DNA of 64,000 bases from Echinometra lucunter (lineage: Eukaryota > Echinodermata > Echinoidea > Camarodonta > Echinometridae), in the NCBI GenBank assembly GCA_029962745.1, contig CM057153.1, positions 14,580,435-14,644,434 on the forward strand, written 5' to 3'. Positions 20,104-32,086 of the stretch are shown here, one piece after another. Made by a program: the position numbers and the translations under genes. Within the stretch, counting starts at the first letter, position 1. Every line of letters begins with the position of its first letter. The notes under the pieces were generated by a model. The model did not search any database. It was not told the DNA's origin and saw only the letters and a program-made list of their open reading frames with translations.

Positions 20104-23100
20104 AGATCTATAACTTTGCGTAAACATTATGTGGCACGTCATCATGTATTTTTAAGCCGAAAGTTTAGAAAAAGTGCAATTTATTGCACATTATGCCGTA
20201 GACTAGAAGTATAACGGCCCATTGGCGACAATGGGCGCACACGTTAACATATATATACCGCACACACAGGTCTATAGTATAGCATCTGTCTACGGATGAG
20301 GGGAGCTGACCGACGAAACTCAATATATAAATGAGAAGCCCCCGAAGGAGAGACAGATCTTATCGGTCTAATGATTATTAAGCTGTCCAGGAATGGTTCA
20401 CATATTACTGCAGGCCTATGGTCCATTTTTGTCACAAAGATTTCACATATTAATGTCAACCAATGTACTTTATTGTTGTAGGTTTTGCTTGCGGTACTCC
20501 AAAATGCGACCGTACACGGTTCGGATTACGGGGAAAGGAAAAGCTTCCACAAGCACCACTGCAAATGGCTCGAAAGAAAAGCGTAAGAAAAAAAGGCAGC
20601 CACTACCATACACCTTACGAATTAGGTGCGAGCATAGGAATCTAGATGAAGGTACTTCCACTACTCCCTTGCCATCCAAATCAAAGGGAAAAGGAAAAAC
20701 GCAAAATTGGCGAGACAATCTAAAACAGAAAAACCCTGAGAAGTATGCTGAATTGAAAAAACATGACAAGACCTACAGAAGGTACTACAGACTACAATGT
20801 GCCACTGCGGAAGAAACTTTGAAAAAAAGAAATCTTTCAAAAGAAGAAAGAGAAGAAGCCGAGATGTGGAAGAAAAGAAAAGAACGTAGTAATGAAACTG
20901 CAAGAAACCGGATGAAAAAGATGAATGCAAGAAAGAAGGCAGATGAGAAGAATGGAAAAACAAAAAAAGCCATGACTAGAAGAGAGTATGAGAAGAAAAA
21001 AGCATATGAAGCAGAGAGGAAGAGGAAACAACGTGCTAAAAAAAGTGCAGCAGAAATTGCCAAGATAAATGAGAAAAGGAGAGAGAAATATGCGGCAGAG
21101 AAATGCATGGAGATTCAGAAGATAAATGAAGAAAAGGATTGAAAGTTGAAAGAGATGGAACAGAAGGTAAAAGATGTGGAAGAAAAGTTACGTGAAAAGG
21201 AGATTGAGATGCGTGAAAAGAACGCCGAGTTAGGCGAAGACGCTATCGATGTGAGATCTAATACTGCCAGACGAAAGAGCCTTCAACGCGTCAGAAGAGC
21301 TTTTCCAAAACAAAGATCGCATTTTGTTTCTACCACGGTTGACCTCGTACAGAAAGCTTCACCAAGGAAAGCTGAGCACTGCACTGGAGAAAGCAGGAAT
21401 AACAGGCAGAAATCCATTGCATGAAGGAGTGATGGAAGCTGTCGCAGATGCCCTTTCAGGACCAAAAAAGTCTGCAAAACGGAAGCAAATGGCCATGTCT
21501 CTCACTGCTATAAAGAAGTATAAACAACAAAGAGCGGCTGGAAGATACTTCGGTTGTAGCCGCAAACTTCTGGGAAATGCAATAAAAAAATCAGCAGGCC
21601 GAAGAGCGGTCTCATTGAAAACGATTAAACTCATCCAAGAATTCTATGAAGCCAACTCAAATCCTTTGCCAGATAAAAAACTAGTTAGTAAAAAAACCTA
21701 CAAACCAAGACATCTAATGGAGTCATCCATAGCAAATCTATACCAGAAGTACACCAAAGCACATCCAGATCAGCCAGTAAGTGCAGGGATGTTCTACAGG
21801 TACAGACCAAAACATGTAAAAACTAGAGGACAAGCCAAATATATAGGTTGTCTTTGTGAGTACTGTGAAAACATAAATTTAAAAATACAAGCGATCAACA
21901 GCCTCCACAAAGGAACCTTCAAAGACGGCTATGATGTTGTCAAAGCAACAATGTGCCCGAAACCACCAGGATGGGATTTTAACCATCATTCCTGTATCAG
22001 AAGAAAGTGCAAGAAATGTGGCGTGGATATGTTAGACCAACGACTGCAACCTATCCTTGCAGACCTTGACAAGACCATGATTATAAAGTGGAAACGGTGG
22101 ACAATCGTAAAAACAACATGCCACACCAAAAAGGGGACCAAGGAAGTGAAGAAACGTAAGCCAATAGAGAAACAGGGAACAGTGCAGGATTTGGTAAATG
22201 AGCTTAAGGAGGAGATAGACCCATTCAGTGAACACTTGTTCAACAAGGATTGGCAAGGTAATCAAGAAAAAAATCTCCGAAAGAATCTGCAAGTGGGTGA
22301 GGTTTTGGGGGTGTATGATTTTGCTGAAAATTTCAAGTGCGAGCATCAGCGAGAGGTTCAAAGCGCATATTATTCGCATGATGCTGCAACAGTCCACCCT
22401 GTGGTCACATATTACATCTGTCCGACATGTTTGAAATCTGTGACGGAAAGTATTGTAATGGTTAGTGATGATTTAATCCACGACTACCATCTTGTGCACG
22501 AATTCCATCGCAGAGTCACCAAGCATTTAACTGCAACGAGGGGGTTGAACATTACTAAGTTTTACCGTTTCTCTGATGGCTGTAGTAGCCAATATAAAAG
22601 CAAGGGACCTATTTCGGACATTAGCTATGGGAGGGAGGATTTTGGACACATCATACATCACAACTATTCAGGGACTAGACATGGCAAGGGCGCCAGTGAT
22701 GGCGAGAGTGGAGTTGTTAAGAGGAAGGCAAGTGAAGCTGTCAGAGCAGGAACTGCCACAATCAGCACCCCAGATCAACTATATCATTTTCTGAAATCCA
22801 ATGTTACAAAAGAAGCTACCGAAGACCAATGCTGCTGTCCATTTAGGAGGTCGGTTATTTTTGTAAAACATGAAGAAGTTTCGCGAGAACGGCAAGACGG
22901 GAGGGCCCTAAGAACTGTTAAAGGAACAAGGAAGTTACACAGTATCAAGAGCACAAAGGGAGGAACAGTTGGCACAAGGAATCTCTCCTGCTTTTGTTAC
23001 CCATGTCTCAGAGGTGGTGGTGGTGGCAGATGTGCAAATGCAGCTTATGTACAGCTTTGGAAGCAAGTTCAACTAAGTACAGGTAAATAAACCCGGGGGG

Positions 23101-23115
23101 GGGGGGGGGGGCCTC

Positions 23116-23638
23116 CATTGACAAGTGGATATCATGCGTGTCCAAGAAAACACGTAAAAAGGGTATCTTTTTCAAGGCTGGGCACGTAACGTACGTAACG
23201 TGATAAGGGTGTCAAAAACCCTAAAATACTGAAAAAAGGGTATACTTTTCGCACGGAATCTTACGTGTTAAGGGTCCGATTTGCGAGGGTGTTAAAAAAC
23301 ACTATTATACCAAAAAGGGGGGAACTTTTTGAGCCAAAACTACGTGTTTAGGGTCCGATTTGCGAGTGAGGTAGGCTTATAAATATAATAGAAAATAGAA
23401 AAAGGGGTCAGCGTGCACTTATAAAATGATGGGGTTGTTAAATTATCGTAACCTACTTGCTTAGGGGGTCAAATTATCGGAATATGGGTTGAGGATACGA
23501 TTTCGTACAAAATACTTGTTAAGGGTAAGGTTTCACACGCCAATACTTGTTAAGGGGTGCATTTTCAGAACAGGGAAAATACGTGTTTAGGGTGCTTTTT
23601 GAAACCCCATGGACGCGCATGATATCCACTGGTCAATG
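23116..23638. mobile_element. ~520-bp intronic inverted-repeat element
   Basis: CATTGACAAGTGGATATCAT at the left is matched by the inverted ATGATATCCACTGGTCAATG at the right (one mismatch). The interior repeats an ACGTGTTTAGGGTCCGATTTG-like unit several times. A poly-G run (about 23095-23111) sits right outside the left end. It lies in an intron of the SDG/HGKG gene. Confidence 0.75.
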
Positions 23639-24383
23639 TACTGTTTTGGGGAACAATTTTGTGTCTTAATTTTTACATGAAAAGTTCACTTTTGAAAGCT
23701 TGCACTTTATATCCAATGCTATATGTTACAGATGACTTCCTAGAAAGTTTATTCAAGACATGTCAGAGCAGAGATTCTTAAAACTTACTGGTTTATGCGG
23801 TGGTGGCCTGCGGCTGACATCTATCGACCTTCAATTCAAGACACTTCCAGTACAACCTGTAGGTCTATATTGTATCATGCACTGCTCACAACTTTCTATA
23901 CACACAATTTATGTTTCTGTACAATTTATTTTGTTGTCATTACAGCAAAGGTGACCATTAGCCATGACGCCCCCAGCCATGACGCAGCCAGGCGAGCTAG
24001 CCAAGACGTTGGAGCCAAGCAAGATGTCACCCCCAAACTCCCTGATCATGATGATGCTCCCCATGTCACCCGCAAACTCCCTGATGATGATGAAGCTTCC
24101 CATATCACCCCCAAACTCCCTGATCTTGATGATGCTTCCCCATCTGTAGATGACGCCGAGTCCGAGAGTAAATGCGACAACAGCGGAGTTGACCAAAGCC
24201 AGACCATGGCAGATGACAGTGATAAAGGTAATGTGCGGCTTGTATGTATACACAATGTACAATGCTTTATTAATAAAGATACACAACAAACTGTTTAAAA
24301 AAATGCATTTTAAAGTGAATTTTACTTCTGAAAATGTGCAAATGTCGTTATAGATTTGAAGGAAATGTCACGGTTATGTATGG

Positions 24384-24518
24384 GGTTAATAACTTTGCAT
24401 CAGTCATTTTTCAGGCGGCATGAAAAATCTAACATTTTGCTTTAGACCACGGTTCCAAAGGCAAAATGGTTAGATTTTTCACAATGCCCTCAAAATAACT
24501 GATGCGCAGTTATTAACC
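24384..24518. repeat. 135-bp imperfect hairpin in an intron
   Basis: GGTTAATAACTTTGCATCAG at the left pairs with CTGATGCGCAGTTATTAACC at the right. The inner AAAAATCTAACATTTTGC pairs with GCAAAATGGTTAGATTTTT. It is probably a small MITE. Confidence 0.8.
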
Positions 24519-25380
24519 TCTAAGTAGTATTTTAGAACAACTTAATACAAATTGTTAATAATCTTGATTCAATTTGGTTGTGTTTATCAAATAGGTGGAG
24601 CTACTGATATGGTAGAGGTAAATGATTTTGTAGCCGTCAGAGTGGAAAATGCTGGCAAAAAGAACAAAGGAGATCAGATGCATGTTGCTAAGGTAAGTTC
24701 TTTTTAAATCATTGTCAGGACCTAACTCCCTACATCAAGTTACTCAGTATTTCATTGATACAGAGCTTCCATGATCATATTTATACAGCTACATTGTGTT
24801 CAGAAAGATTCAAAATTATATTTTACTCTTCATTTTTGTGTCTAAATTACAGGTTGCTTCGGTGCTTGAAGATGGATACAGCCTATCATATATGGTACAA
24901 AGCAGCGGAAATCTTTATACCTGGCCACAAGGTGACGAAGTCTATTTCATCCATCCACAACGTGATATAATATGCAAACTACCAGAACCAGATTATGTGA
25001 CGCCTTCTAAATAAAATGGACTTAACACATGCTGAAAGACTTTTCAACACAGTAGAACAATAGTACAATAGAAAAGTACTGAACTATTCACCAAGACAGC
25101 TCTGTGACATTTGTGTGCTTTTGTAGTAGTGCTAGTACATATTGAAAAATAAAAACCTGTGCGGGTTTCGGTCCCTATTCTGTTATGAGACCATTTGTGT
25201 CTGGGACCTTTAATTTCACAGAAATTTCTTCAGCTTGGAGACACAAACTTTGAATCATCAGTCTCAATAAATGTATATTCATACGCAGGCCTTGAGTTTT
25301 AAAAATGGTCTGGTGTGCTACAAATTCCACTCCTCCAGATATTTAGGTGTGCTGTAGGTGTGCATACGTAGCGGTAATAA

Positions 25381-25791
25381 ACTGAATTAATAGGTTTTTA
25401 AACTTCTATGCTACTTAAATTGACGACCTCACCGGAACGTTTTCGCTGGATCAACCAGCGTCTTCAGTGGATGTTATTGCTCTGATTGTTGCTAGCGTTT
25501 ATAGGAAACCTCTGATGACGTCAAAGTTGTTGATGACGTCAAATGAGATGTCTGGGGTTGGAAATTGACCCCGTCTGGGACAACCTCTTGACCTCCCGCA
25601 ACAAAGGGGGAGGGGACGAGACATCTCATTTGACGTCATCAACAACTTTGACGTCATCAGAGGTTTCCTAGAAACACTAGCAACAATCAGAGCAATAACA
25701 TCCGCTGAAGATGCTGGTTGATCCAGCGAAAACGTTCCGGTGAGTTCGTCAATTTAAGTAGCGTAGAAGTTTAAAAACCTATTAATTTAGT
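25381..25791. mobile_element. 411-bp foldback hairpin with CRE-like TGACGTCA sites
   Basis: Inverted arms of about 170 bp start ACTGAATTAATAGGTTTTTA and run through CTCACCGGAACGTTTTCGCT and two TGATGACGTCA blocks. The ~70-bp centre is G/C rich (25555-25620). It lies just 3' of the SDG/HGKG gene. The TGACGTCA sequences could bind CREB/ATF factors, but this is only a sequence match. Confidence 0.85.
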
Positions 25792-26464
25792 CTCAATATA
25801 ATTCAAAATTAACTCCATGAAGTGTAAGTATGTTTAAAACTTGATGTTAGTTCAAACTTTTATGTTTGATAAGACTTGATGTTTGTTAATACTTGATGTT
25901 TGTTAAAATGTTAACATATTTGAGACTTCATCTGGTTAGTGCAATTAAGTTTTTTGATAAATACAGGAAAATACACACATTTTAAGGGGTGTTACAAGCC
26001 TTGAATGTATGCAGTTAGTTGTATTTGTATGATGGAAATAAGATGTCAAAAAACAAAGAAGAAGTAAAGAAATTGAAACACAAAATCGCTTCTTTCTCGA
26101 TAACTATATTGCACTAACCCGATGACTTGCACCTAAAATCCTATTTCTACCTACAAAGGTTGAAAAATTAACCAGTGACCACAAATTTGAAAGGTGGACA
26201 CATGAAACTGAACTTTTTGAGGTAAAGAAATGCCTCTTTCTTTCCATTTTTTGCTTACACAATTTTATTTCCATACTGTCAGACAAAATACAACCTCTTG
26301 GAAATGGTGTGGATTAACAAATCAGTATGAGACTGAAAGCTTTCTCTTTATTATACTTCATTAAGATACAGCTTTTTATTAGGTTTTTTTATTCACAAGG
26401 TGCTATGATATTTTATTTTTACAGTATTAAGTTAGTAGGCCTATTACACATTATAGTCTGTCAT

Positions 26465-26528
26465 GTACATCCTAGAACAGTCGTCAACACTTGCAATGGC
26501 AAGCGTTGCCAACTGTTCTAGGATGTAC
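26465..26528. repeat. 64-nt hairpin
   Basis: GTACATCCTAGAACAGT pairs with ACTGTTCTAGGATGTAC. Inner CAAC/GTTG and CTTGC/GCAAG pairs close around an AATG loop. The size and bulges resemble a small RNA precursor, but it may simply be a miniature transposon end pair. Confidence 0.7.
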
Positions 26529-26811
26529 CCAAATGGCAAAATCAGGCTATAACAAACCAATAGTATTTGAACTTGTATTTTTAACACAGTACTAAAATAA
26601 AACCAAGAGAGTGTACTATTGAAGTGCAGTAATCTTTTCCTTGTACAATGTATTAATATGAAATGCAATTTTAGTTTTACTGCTCAATTTAAGAAACTGC
26701 AAAACCTTGAATTTCCCCCAGATAGAGAACTGTCCACAGATCTATGTTAAACCTTATGGGCATAAAGAGACATGATGATCAGTGGAAGTTTAACATCTAT
26801 GGGTTTTACAT

Positions 26812-27310
26812 TTGATTTCTGAAATGGAATATTATTATTATACTGAAATGGAATATTACTATACTGAGCACCATATTTTGTGCATTACATGTACTATTTA
26901 AGTCTTCAATGTTCAGTCACACTTTTGAAGTAAACCATCATTCAATGGTAGTTGATTTCTGAAATGGAATATTATTATTATACTGAAATGGAATATTATT
27001 ATTATACTGAGCACCATATTTTGTGCATTACATGTTCTATTTAAGTCTTCAATGTTCAGTCACACTTTTGAAGTAAACCATCATTCAATGGTAAAAGTTT
27101 CCTTCTGTAAGACTGGAATATTATACTGTGAGCACCATATTTTGTGCATTACATAAGTCTTCAATGTTCAGTTCACACTTTTGAAGTAAAAGTTTCCTTC
27201 TGTAAAAAGTGTAAGTTGAACTGCAATGTCCAATGTCAATTGTTTCACACTTTTGAAGTAAAAGTTTCCTTCTGTAAGTTGAACTGCAATGTCCATTGTT
27301 TCCCATTAAC
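26812..27310. repeat. compound tandem repeat, ~120-180 bp units
   Basis: Blocks such as CTGAAATGGAATATTATTAT, GAGCACCATATTTTGTGCAT and TCAATGTTCAGTCACACTTT recur three to four times in the same order with deletions. The last units shorten to CACTTTTGAAGTAAAAGTTT plus a TTGAACTGCAATGTCC block. Confidence 0.85.
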
Positions 27311-27683
27311 CAAGTAGCACTTTGAGCTTGAAACACCCAGGTGCTATACTAGCTGGGAGGCTAACTTGGGAACTTTGCTAGTCTTGACTCTTGAGTCAGT
27401 TCTTCATGGTGTAGTTGTTTGCCTGAACTCTTGCTAATGGGTCTTGCATGCTAGGCAGGGAGATTAATCTTCTACATCTACTTCTCTAAAATGCTGGACT
27501 TCAGTCTTGTAACAGTAAAACTATGATTGGGAGAAAAGGGAAAGGGAAAGCAGAGATCACATAATTTGTTCTACAGTATAAGATTATGTAACTCAAAAAC
27601 AAATGTTATTTGTAACCAAACAGGTTAACAACTCACTGAGCATCTCACATTCTTTCAAGCATCTGATTATTAATTTGACCCTG

Positions 27684-28250
27684 TGAACATTTTCAAATTC
27701 AGTAATATTGTGCTATGGACAATCGTATTTAAGTATGTGCAGACACGCAGATTTAATTTTATGACAGGAAACCTGAATTCCATTGAAATTGGGAGTTTGT
27801 TCCACGTGTAAATGGGACGCCAAGACCTTGGTGTCCCGTTTACACGGGGAACTTTTAGTACATGTTGTGGAGCTGTGAGCATTTTCAAATTCAGTAATTT
27901 TGTGCTATTGACAATCTTCATTAAGTATGTGTAGACATGCAAATTAAATTTTATCACAGGAAACCTATATTCCATTGAAATTGGTTCTTGTTCCACGTGT
28001 AAATGGGACGCAAGACTTTTGGTGTCCCGTTTACAGAGGGAACTTTTCGTGCATATTTTGGCCCTATGTGCGTTTTCCAATTCAGTAATTTGTGCTCCTG
28101 ACTACCTAAGATGTATGCTTTCTAGTAGATTTAATTATATCACAGGAAGCGGAAACTCCATTGAAATTGGGTGTTTGTTCCACGTGTAAATGGGACACCA
28201 AAATTTTGGTGTCCCATTTACACGGGGAACTTATTTTTTAATGGTCGATA
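27684..28250. repeat. three ~190-bp tandem repeats, each with a 42-nt palindrome
   Basis: Each unit starts with GTGNNCATTTTCAAATTCAG or a variant and carries a GTGTAAATGGGAC...GTCCCGTTTACAC palindrome (27805-27846, about 27996-28036, 28183-28224). The third palindrome is perfect over 42 nt. A half copy recurs near 28592. Confidence 0.85.
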
Positions 28251-29067
28251 TTTCGCCATGTACATAATGCAATCAGTTGAATGCTTTCAAAATAGTTTGA
28301 ATACATCCTATACCACAAATTAGAGTGTTCTTTAATTGGGTAGTATTAAGTTTTGGTGTTAAAAAAAATATGTGGAACCAAGATGGGCCACAAAATGACA
28401 ATGTAAAGCCCTCAATTGTGAAAATGCGGTCGCCCAAATATGGTTTTGGTCAAAACGAACTTCGAACCTCGACCAAATGTCATTAAATGTTAAAAAGACA
28501 AACTTAATCGAATCTGGAAGAAGTATTTATTTGGTGTAAACTTTAGTACTTTTACTTACTTATATATTTATGTATAAAAGACTTTTTACATTTTGGTGTC
28601 CCGTTTACACGGGGAATTTGCCAGACGTGTGCCCATTTGAACTGTTCTTGCTCAGACAAACTTAATCGAATCTGGAAAAATTTACCGGTTTATAAAAATT
28701 AACACATTAAACCATCATTAGAAGAATGGTTTGAAAAGATTTAACCATTTTCAAATTTTGCACTCTATGTCACACATTGGTACCCATATAAATGGAAACA
28801 CCCAATTACAGACCTGAGAGTCTATTGCCAATGGTATATAAATGTGATGTCCATGTAACGTTAAAAAGGTTAATTTGAACTACAACAAATCCAGAAAAGA
28901 TTTCAAGATCAAACATGAATTACTATCATGGTAGGAGACCTTCCTCACATTGACACATCAAATCTTAGCCACATCTGATTTGATCTTCACTGTGAAATAG
29001 AATAGTTGATCAGTACGTTACATGGATATCTTGTCATTTTTAGACCCATCTCGATGGAATTACCCAT

Positions 29068-30705
29068 TTACTCGACCAGTGGGTTGCGTAAATTACTCAG
29101 AGCAGCACATACAATGACAATGTCATCAAGCAAAGGGCATAATGTAATGGGCAAAGTTTCTTTCAAGATAGCGAACCACTTTATCCTTCCAATTGCACGC
29201 TCAACGTGGATTCTTGCATTAGTAATTTTTTTTGTCTTTGCCACACACTCAGGCGCCTGTTGCTCTTTGCCTTTACTAGAGGGAGGAATTTCTAGCTTAG
29301 CTCCTCGAAGCAAAAGGTCTTCTTTGATAGTGAACCCTCTATCAGCAAGGACAACATCCCCTGGATCAAGCAAGTTATAAAATCCAGACTCCTTTGTAAT
29401 TTGCACATCTGAATTCCTCCCTCCCCAGACCTTGGACAGAAAAGTTATAATGCCGTTTGGTGCTATGGCAACAAGAAACTTTCCAGTATTGTGCTTTTTG
29501 TAATGGGACCAGGTACGAGCCTGAGTACGCAAGTCCCTCGGACGTTCAATGAAGACCTCGGTGCAATCAATCGTACACCTAAGGTGTTTGTATTTGCTTT
29601 TCAGGGACTTTGGCATTAACAAAAACGTTGACATTTGATCCGGCCAGAAAATCAACGGTCTTAGTTCTTCTGCCAGATACTTAATCCACGTGTTAAAAAT
29701 CTGAGACACTGTACTGGGTGTGACACCAAATAAGCCTCCCAAGAAAGTGATGTTCAAGGCCAAACGTAACTTCATGAGTACAAGTATTAATTCTTGTAAT
29801 GAACTCAGTGATCTTTTTGGTCCTGGTTTTTGAGGGGTTTTGTCAAGTTTTGCCCGTGGGGATGACCTGGGAGAGCTTTCCTTTTTTGTGCCAGTCCAGT
29901 ACCTCATTTTTCTAACCCTTGGTTCAACGTATCTGTGCAGACGCTCCAGCTTTTCCTTACTTTCGATTCCTGTGTAGTCTTTTACTCTTTTGTCTGATTT
30001 TAGGACAACATTAGTTATATCATAAGAAGCATTACATTTTGACTTCATTTTCTCCTTCCTCAACTTTCTGTTTACCTTTGTCAGTTTTAAGATTTGTTTT
30101 TGTGCATCACAACATCCCTCACAACTGTCTGTTTTTGATGACCTCATAGATGTGTAGTCATGATCTATGAGAAATGCTTTTTTCGAAGCTACTGGTTTAG
30201 TGTCTTGGTCTTTGCTTTCTTTCTCTGCATTTGTTTCTTTGCTCTTGGCTGCATCCAACCCCTCTCCATCATCAATTTGTACATCAGTTTCTTCCAGGCA
30301 TGTTACAGTTTCAACAGCTTCAATTTTTTGTTTACGTGGTCTACGTTGCTTCTGGACCTCAGAATATGGCAATCTTTCTTTCGGTGGATCTCTTCTGGTC
30401 TTGGGTTGTGCATGTTCATAGCCTAAATGTTCTGTTGGTTCTCCATCTTTAAAATGACTGGAACAAATCCTTGACTTAGCGGTTGGTTGCTGGTTAGCGC
30501 CGGTTGCCGTCTTTCTGTTGACTAGCTTGGTCCATCTTTTACGGGCCTCTGGGTCTTTTCTCTCAGTTGGAAAGGGGAAGAGTGTAAAAGGAGGTCTACA
30601 TACACAGCTTCCAAATTTTAATCCATGGACTTCGCATAACTGAGCGTACCATTTCTCCAATCGATACACACTATTCGAACACCCGACTATGCTGCAATTT
30701 GACAT
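29068..30705 (-). CDS. THAP-domain DDE transposase (HTH_Tnp_4/DDE_Tnp_4 type)
   Basis: A single intact frame of 545-550 aa. The second Met (30705, five residues in) starts the usual MxxCxxxxC of a THAP domain. Numbering from the first Met, the zinc ligands are C9, C14, C86 and H89 with a FPFP core. A Lys-rich linker follows, then a helix-turn-helix (about 303-345, GVTPSTVSQIF). The catalytic core has IDCTEVF (D385), VVLADRGF (D460) and HVERAIGRIK (E507). That arrangement matches IS5-like eukaryotic transposases (ISL2EU/Harbinger relatives) that carry THAP. All three acidic residues are present and there is no stop, so it could be active. I could not find terminal inverted repeats. A domesticated gene is a possible alternative. 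Confidence 0.85.
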   Translation of the reverse strand: MSNCSIVGCSNSVYRLEKWYAQLCEVHGLKFGSCVCRPPFTLFPFPTERKDPEARKRWTKLVNRKTATGANQQPTAKSRICSSHFKDGEPTEHLGYEHAQPKTRRDPPKERLPYSEVQKQRRPRKQKIEAVETVTCLEETDVQIDDGEGLDAAKSKETNAEKESKDQDTKPVASKKAFLIDHDYTSMRSSKTDSCEGCCDAQKQILKLTKVNRKLRKEKMKSKCNASYDITNVVLKSDKRVKDYTGIESKEKLERLHRYVEPRVRKMRYWTGTKKESSPRSSPRAKLDKTPQKPGPKRSLSSLQELILVLMKLRLALNITFLGGLFGVTPSTVSQIFNTWIKYLAEELRPLIFWPDQMSTFLLMPKSLKSKYKHLRCTIDCTEVFIERPRDLRTQARTWSHYKKHNTGKFLVAIAPNGIITFLSKVWGGRNSDVQITKESGFYNLLDPGDVVLADRGFTIKEDLLLRGAKLEIPPSSKGKEQQAPECVAKTKKITNARIHVERAIGRIKWFAILKETLPITLCPLLDDIVIVCAALSNLRNPLVE

Positions 30706-30720
30706 GACGAAATGCACCAC

Positions 30721-32086
30721 TGTTGTATACAGTCATTAACCTGGAAAAAAAAAGACACATTTTAAGGGTTGGATGACTTAGGGTAATTTCAAACAAAACT
30801 TAAAGAAACAAGAATTTTATACTATATAGACTATAGTTCTAAAATAAATCAACCAAAATTTTGTCTGACTGAGCAATCAATCACCTCAAATTAAGCATCT
30901 AACCACATGATGTTGCAAAATTTATTACAATTTCAGCTTTAATTGAACCAAAAATAATTCCCAGGAAAGCAAGACACATGTGATAATATCATTGATCCCC
31001 CACCCCCGGCCCCCTCCACCCCTGGCCCCCTCCACCCAAAATAGATCTAGCTAGATCTAACCTTAGATTTGCAAACATGAAAATTCATGCGTGGGACCGA
31101 CATTTGAAATCGGATTGAATGTCCGAGTTCAAGTCGGTAATCAAATTGCATTAGTATAATATTGTTCTAACATAATCATAACAGTACTTGATAATAACTA
31201 TTGATTCATGTTTTCCTGTCATCTGGGGCGATTTTATTGTTTTTTTCTTCTGTAACATCACCCAGTAATTTAATTTAGGACGACACTGATGACTGGCGAA
31301 GCGGGTTGGTCGTCGACGGGTTGAGATCAGAAAACACGCTGTCAAAAGCCTCAAAAATCCATCAAATATACTCTTTTTAATGATCTATTGCTGAAATCTA
31401 AGAAACAAATTATAAAGGTTTACCTTTCAACTATTTGTTCCTGAGATGATCACGATGATTCAACCAAGAAAGTAAGAAATTATACGCTCACAATAACCGC
31501 AACACAAATGAATTGAGGTACACACACGATCTCCCAAACAAAAGCAAAACACGGCAATTTTACTTCTTTTGACCTTTGACCCGACGAAGCTGGCGCATGC
31601 GCAAAGGGAATTACGAAATGGCTTATAGTGTGTATAAATCAGGTAAAAAGTTCAACTGTTCAGACTGTTGATATTGGATCGAGAATTGGGAAGTGGAAAA
31701 GTTTTGTTTACTCACAATAGTTGTTCAGTCACACTAGGGGATCTCCTTTGCCATAATAAATCAGACGATCGGGTTCAATTTCAGAACTCAGTTAAATTTT
31801 CGTCCTGCAGTTTTGTTTATCACCAGTTGTGTATATATGTAAATATGTTCTTGCCTTGATGTTTCAGTTATCTGATGTCATTGATTTTATATGTTATGCT
31901 GGATGAGAGGCTTTATTTTATGAAGTTGACCCCCAGGTGTTGTATTTGCTATAATGCTGTAAGTGTAACTTTTCATGTTTTCATGTTTTCTCACTTTTCT
32001 TCACTGTCAAACTTCTACTTGTCCATTTTCTTTCTTACCTTGTAAGCTATTTCTCTAAAAGTTTAAAAAAAAAAAAAAAAAAAAAA
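30721..32086. other. intergenic; ends in a 22-base A run
   Basis: No gene recognised. The poly-A at about 32065-32086 directly abuts the retroelement leader block, as if a processed or LINE-type tail was the junction. Confidence 0.45.

Larger units (their letters stand above)
20504..25014 (+). pseudogene. multi-exon transposase-like gene, SDG...HGKG..DG family, two lesions
   Basis: ATG 20504 follows an acceptor TTGTTGTAG. The first exon encodes a long Lys/Arg-rich coiled region to about 21260, then a core to 23084 with Cys clusters (CEYCEN, RRKCKKCG, ICPTCLK), VSDDLIHD, FSDGCSSQYKSK and HGKGASDGESGVVKR. I read these as possible D, D and E of a DDE-like nuclease. It ends at donor CAG|GTAAAT. 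Likely further exons are 23945-24227, 24598-24691 and 24853-25014, the last with a VAVRVEN...YTWPQGDEV tail seen in relatives; an exon near 23740-23860 is uncertain in frame. Lesions: TGA at 21140 and a one-base shift near 21370. A signal AATAAA lies near 25149. The family is transposon-like and has no name I can give with confidence. Confidence 0.65.

Noticed and set aside
20470..21108. Several minus-strand frames rich in Phe, Leu and Ser.
   Set aside because: They are the complement of the Lys/Glu-rich coding strand of the gene at 20504.
23909..24289. Minus-strand frame with repeated REFGGD motif.
   Set aside because: It is the complement of a plus-strand exon whose coding repeats (PKLPDHDDA type) and splice sites fit better.
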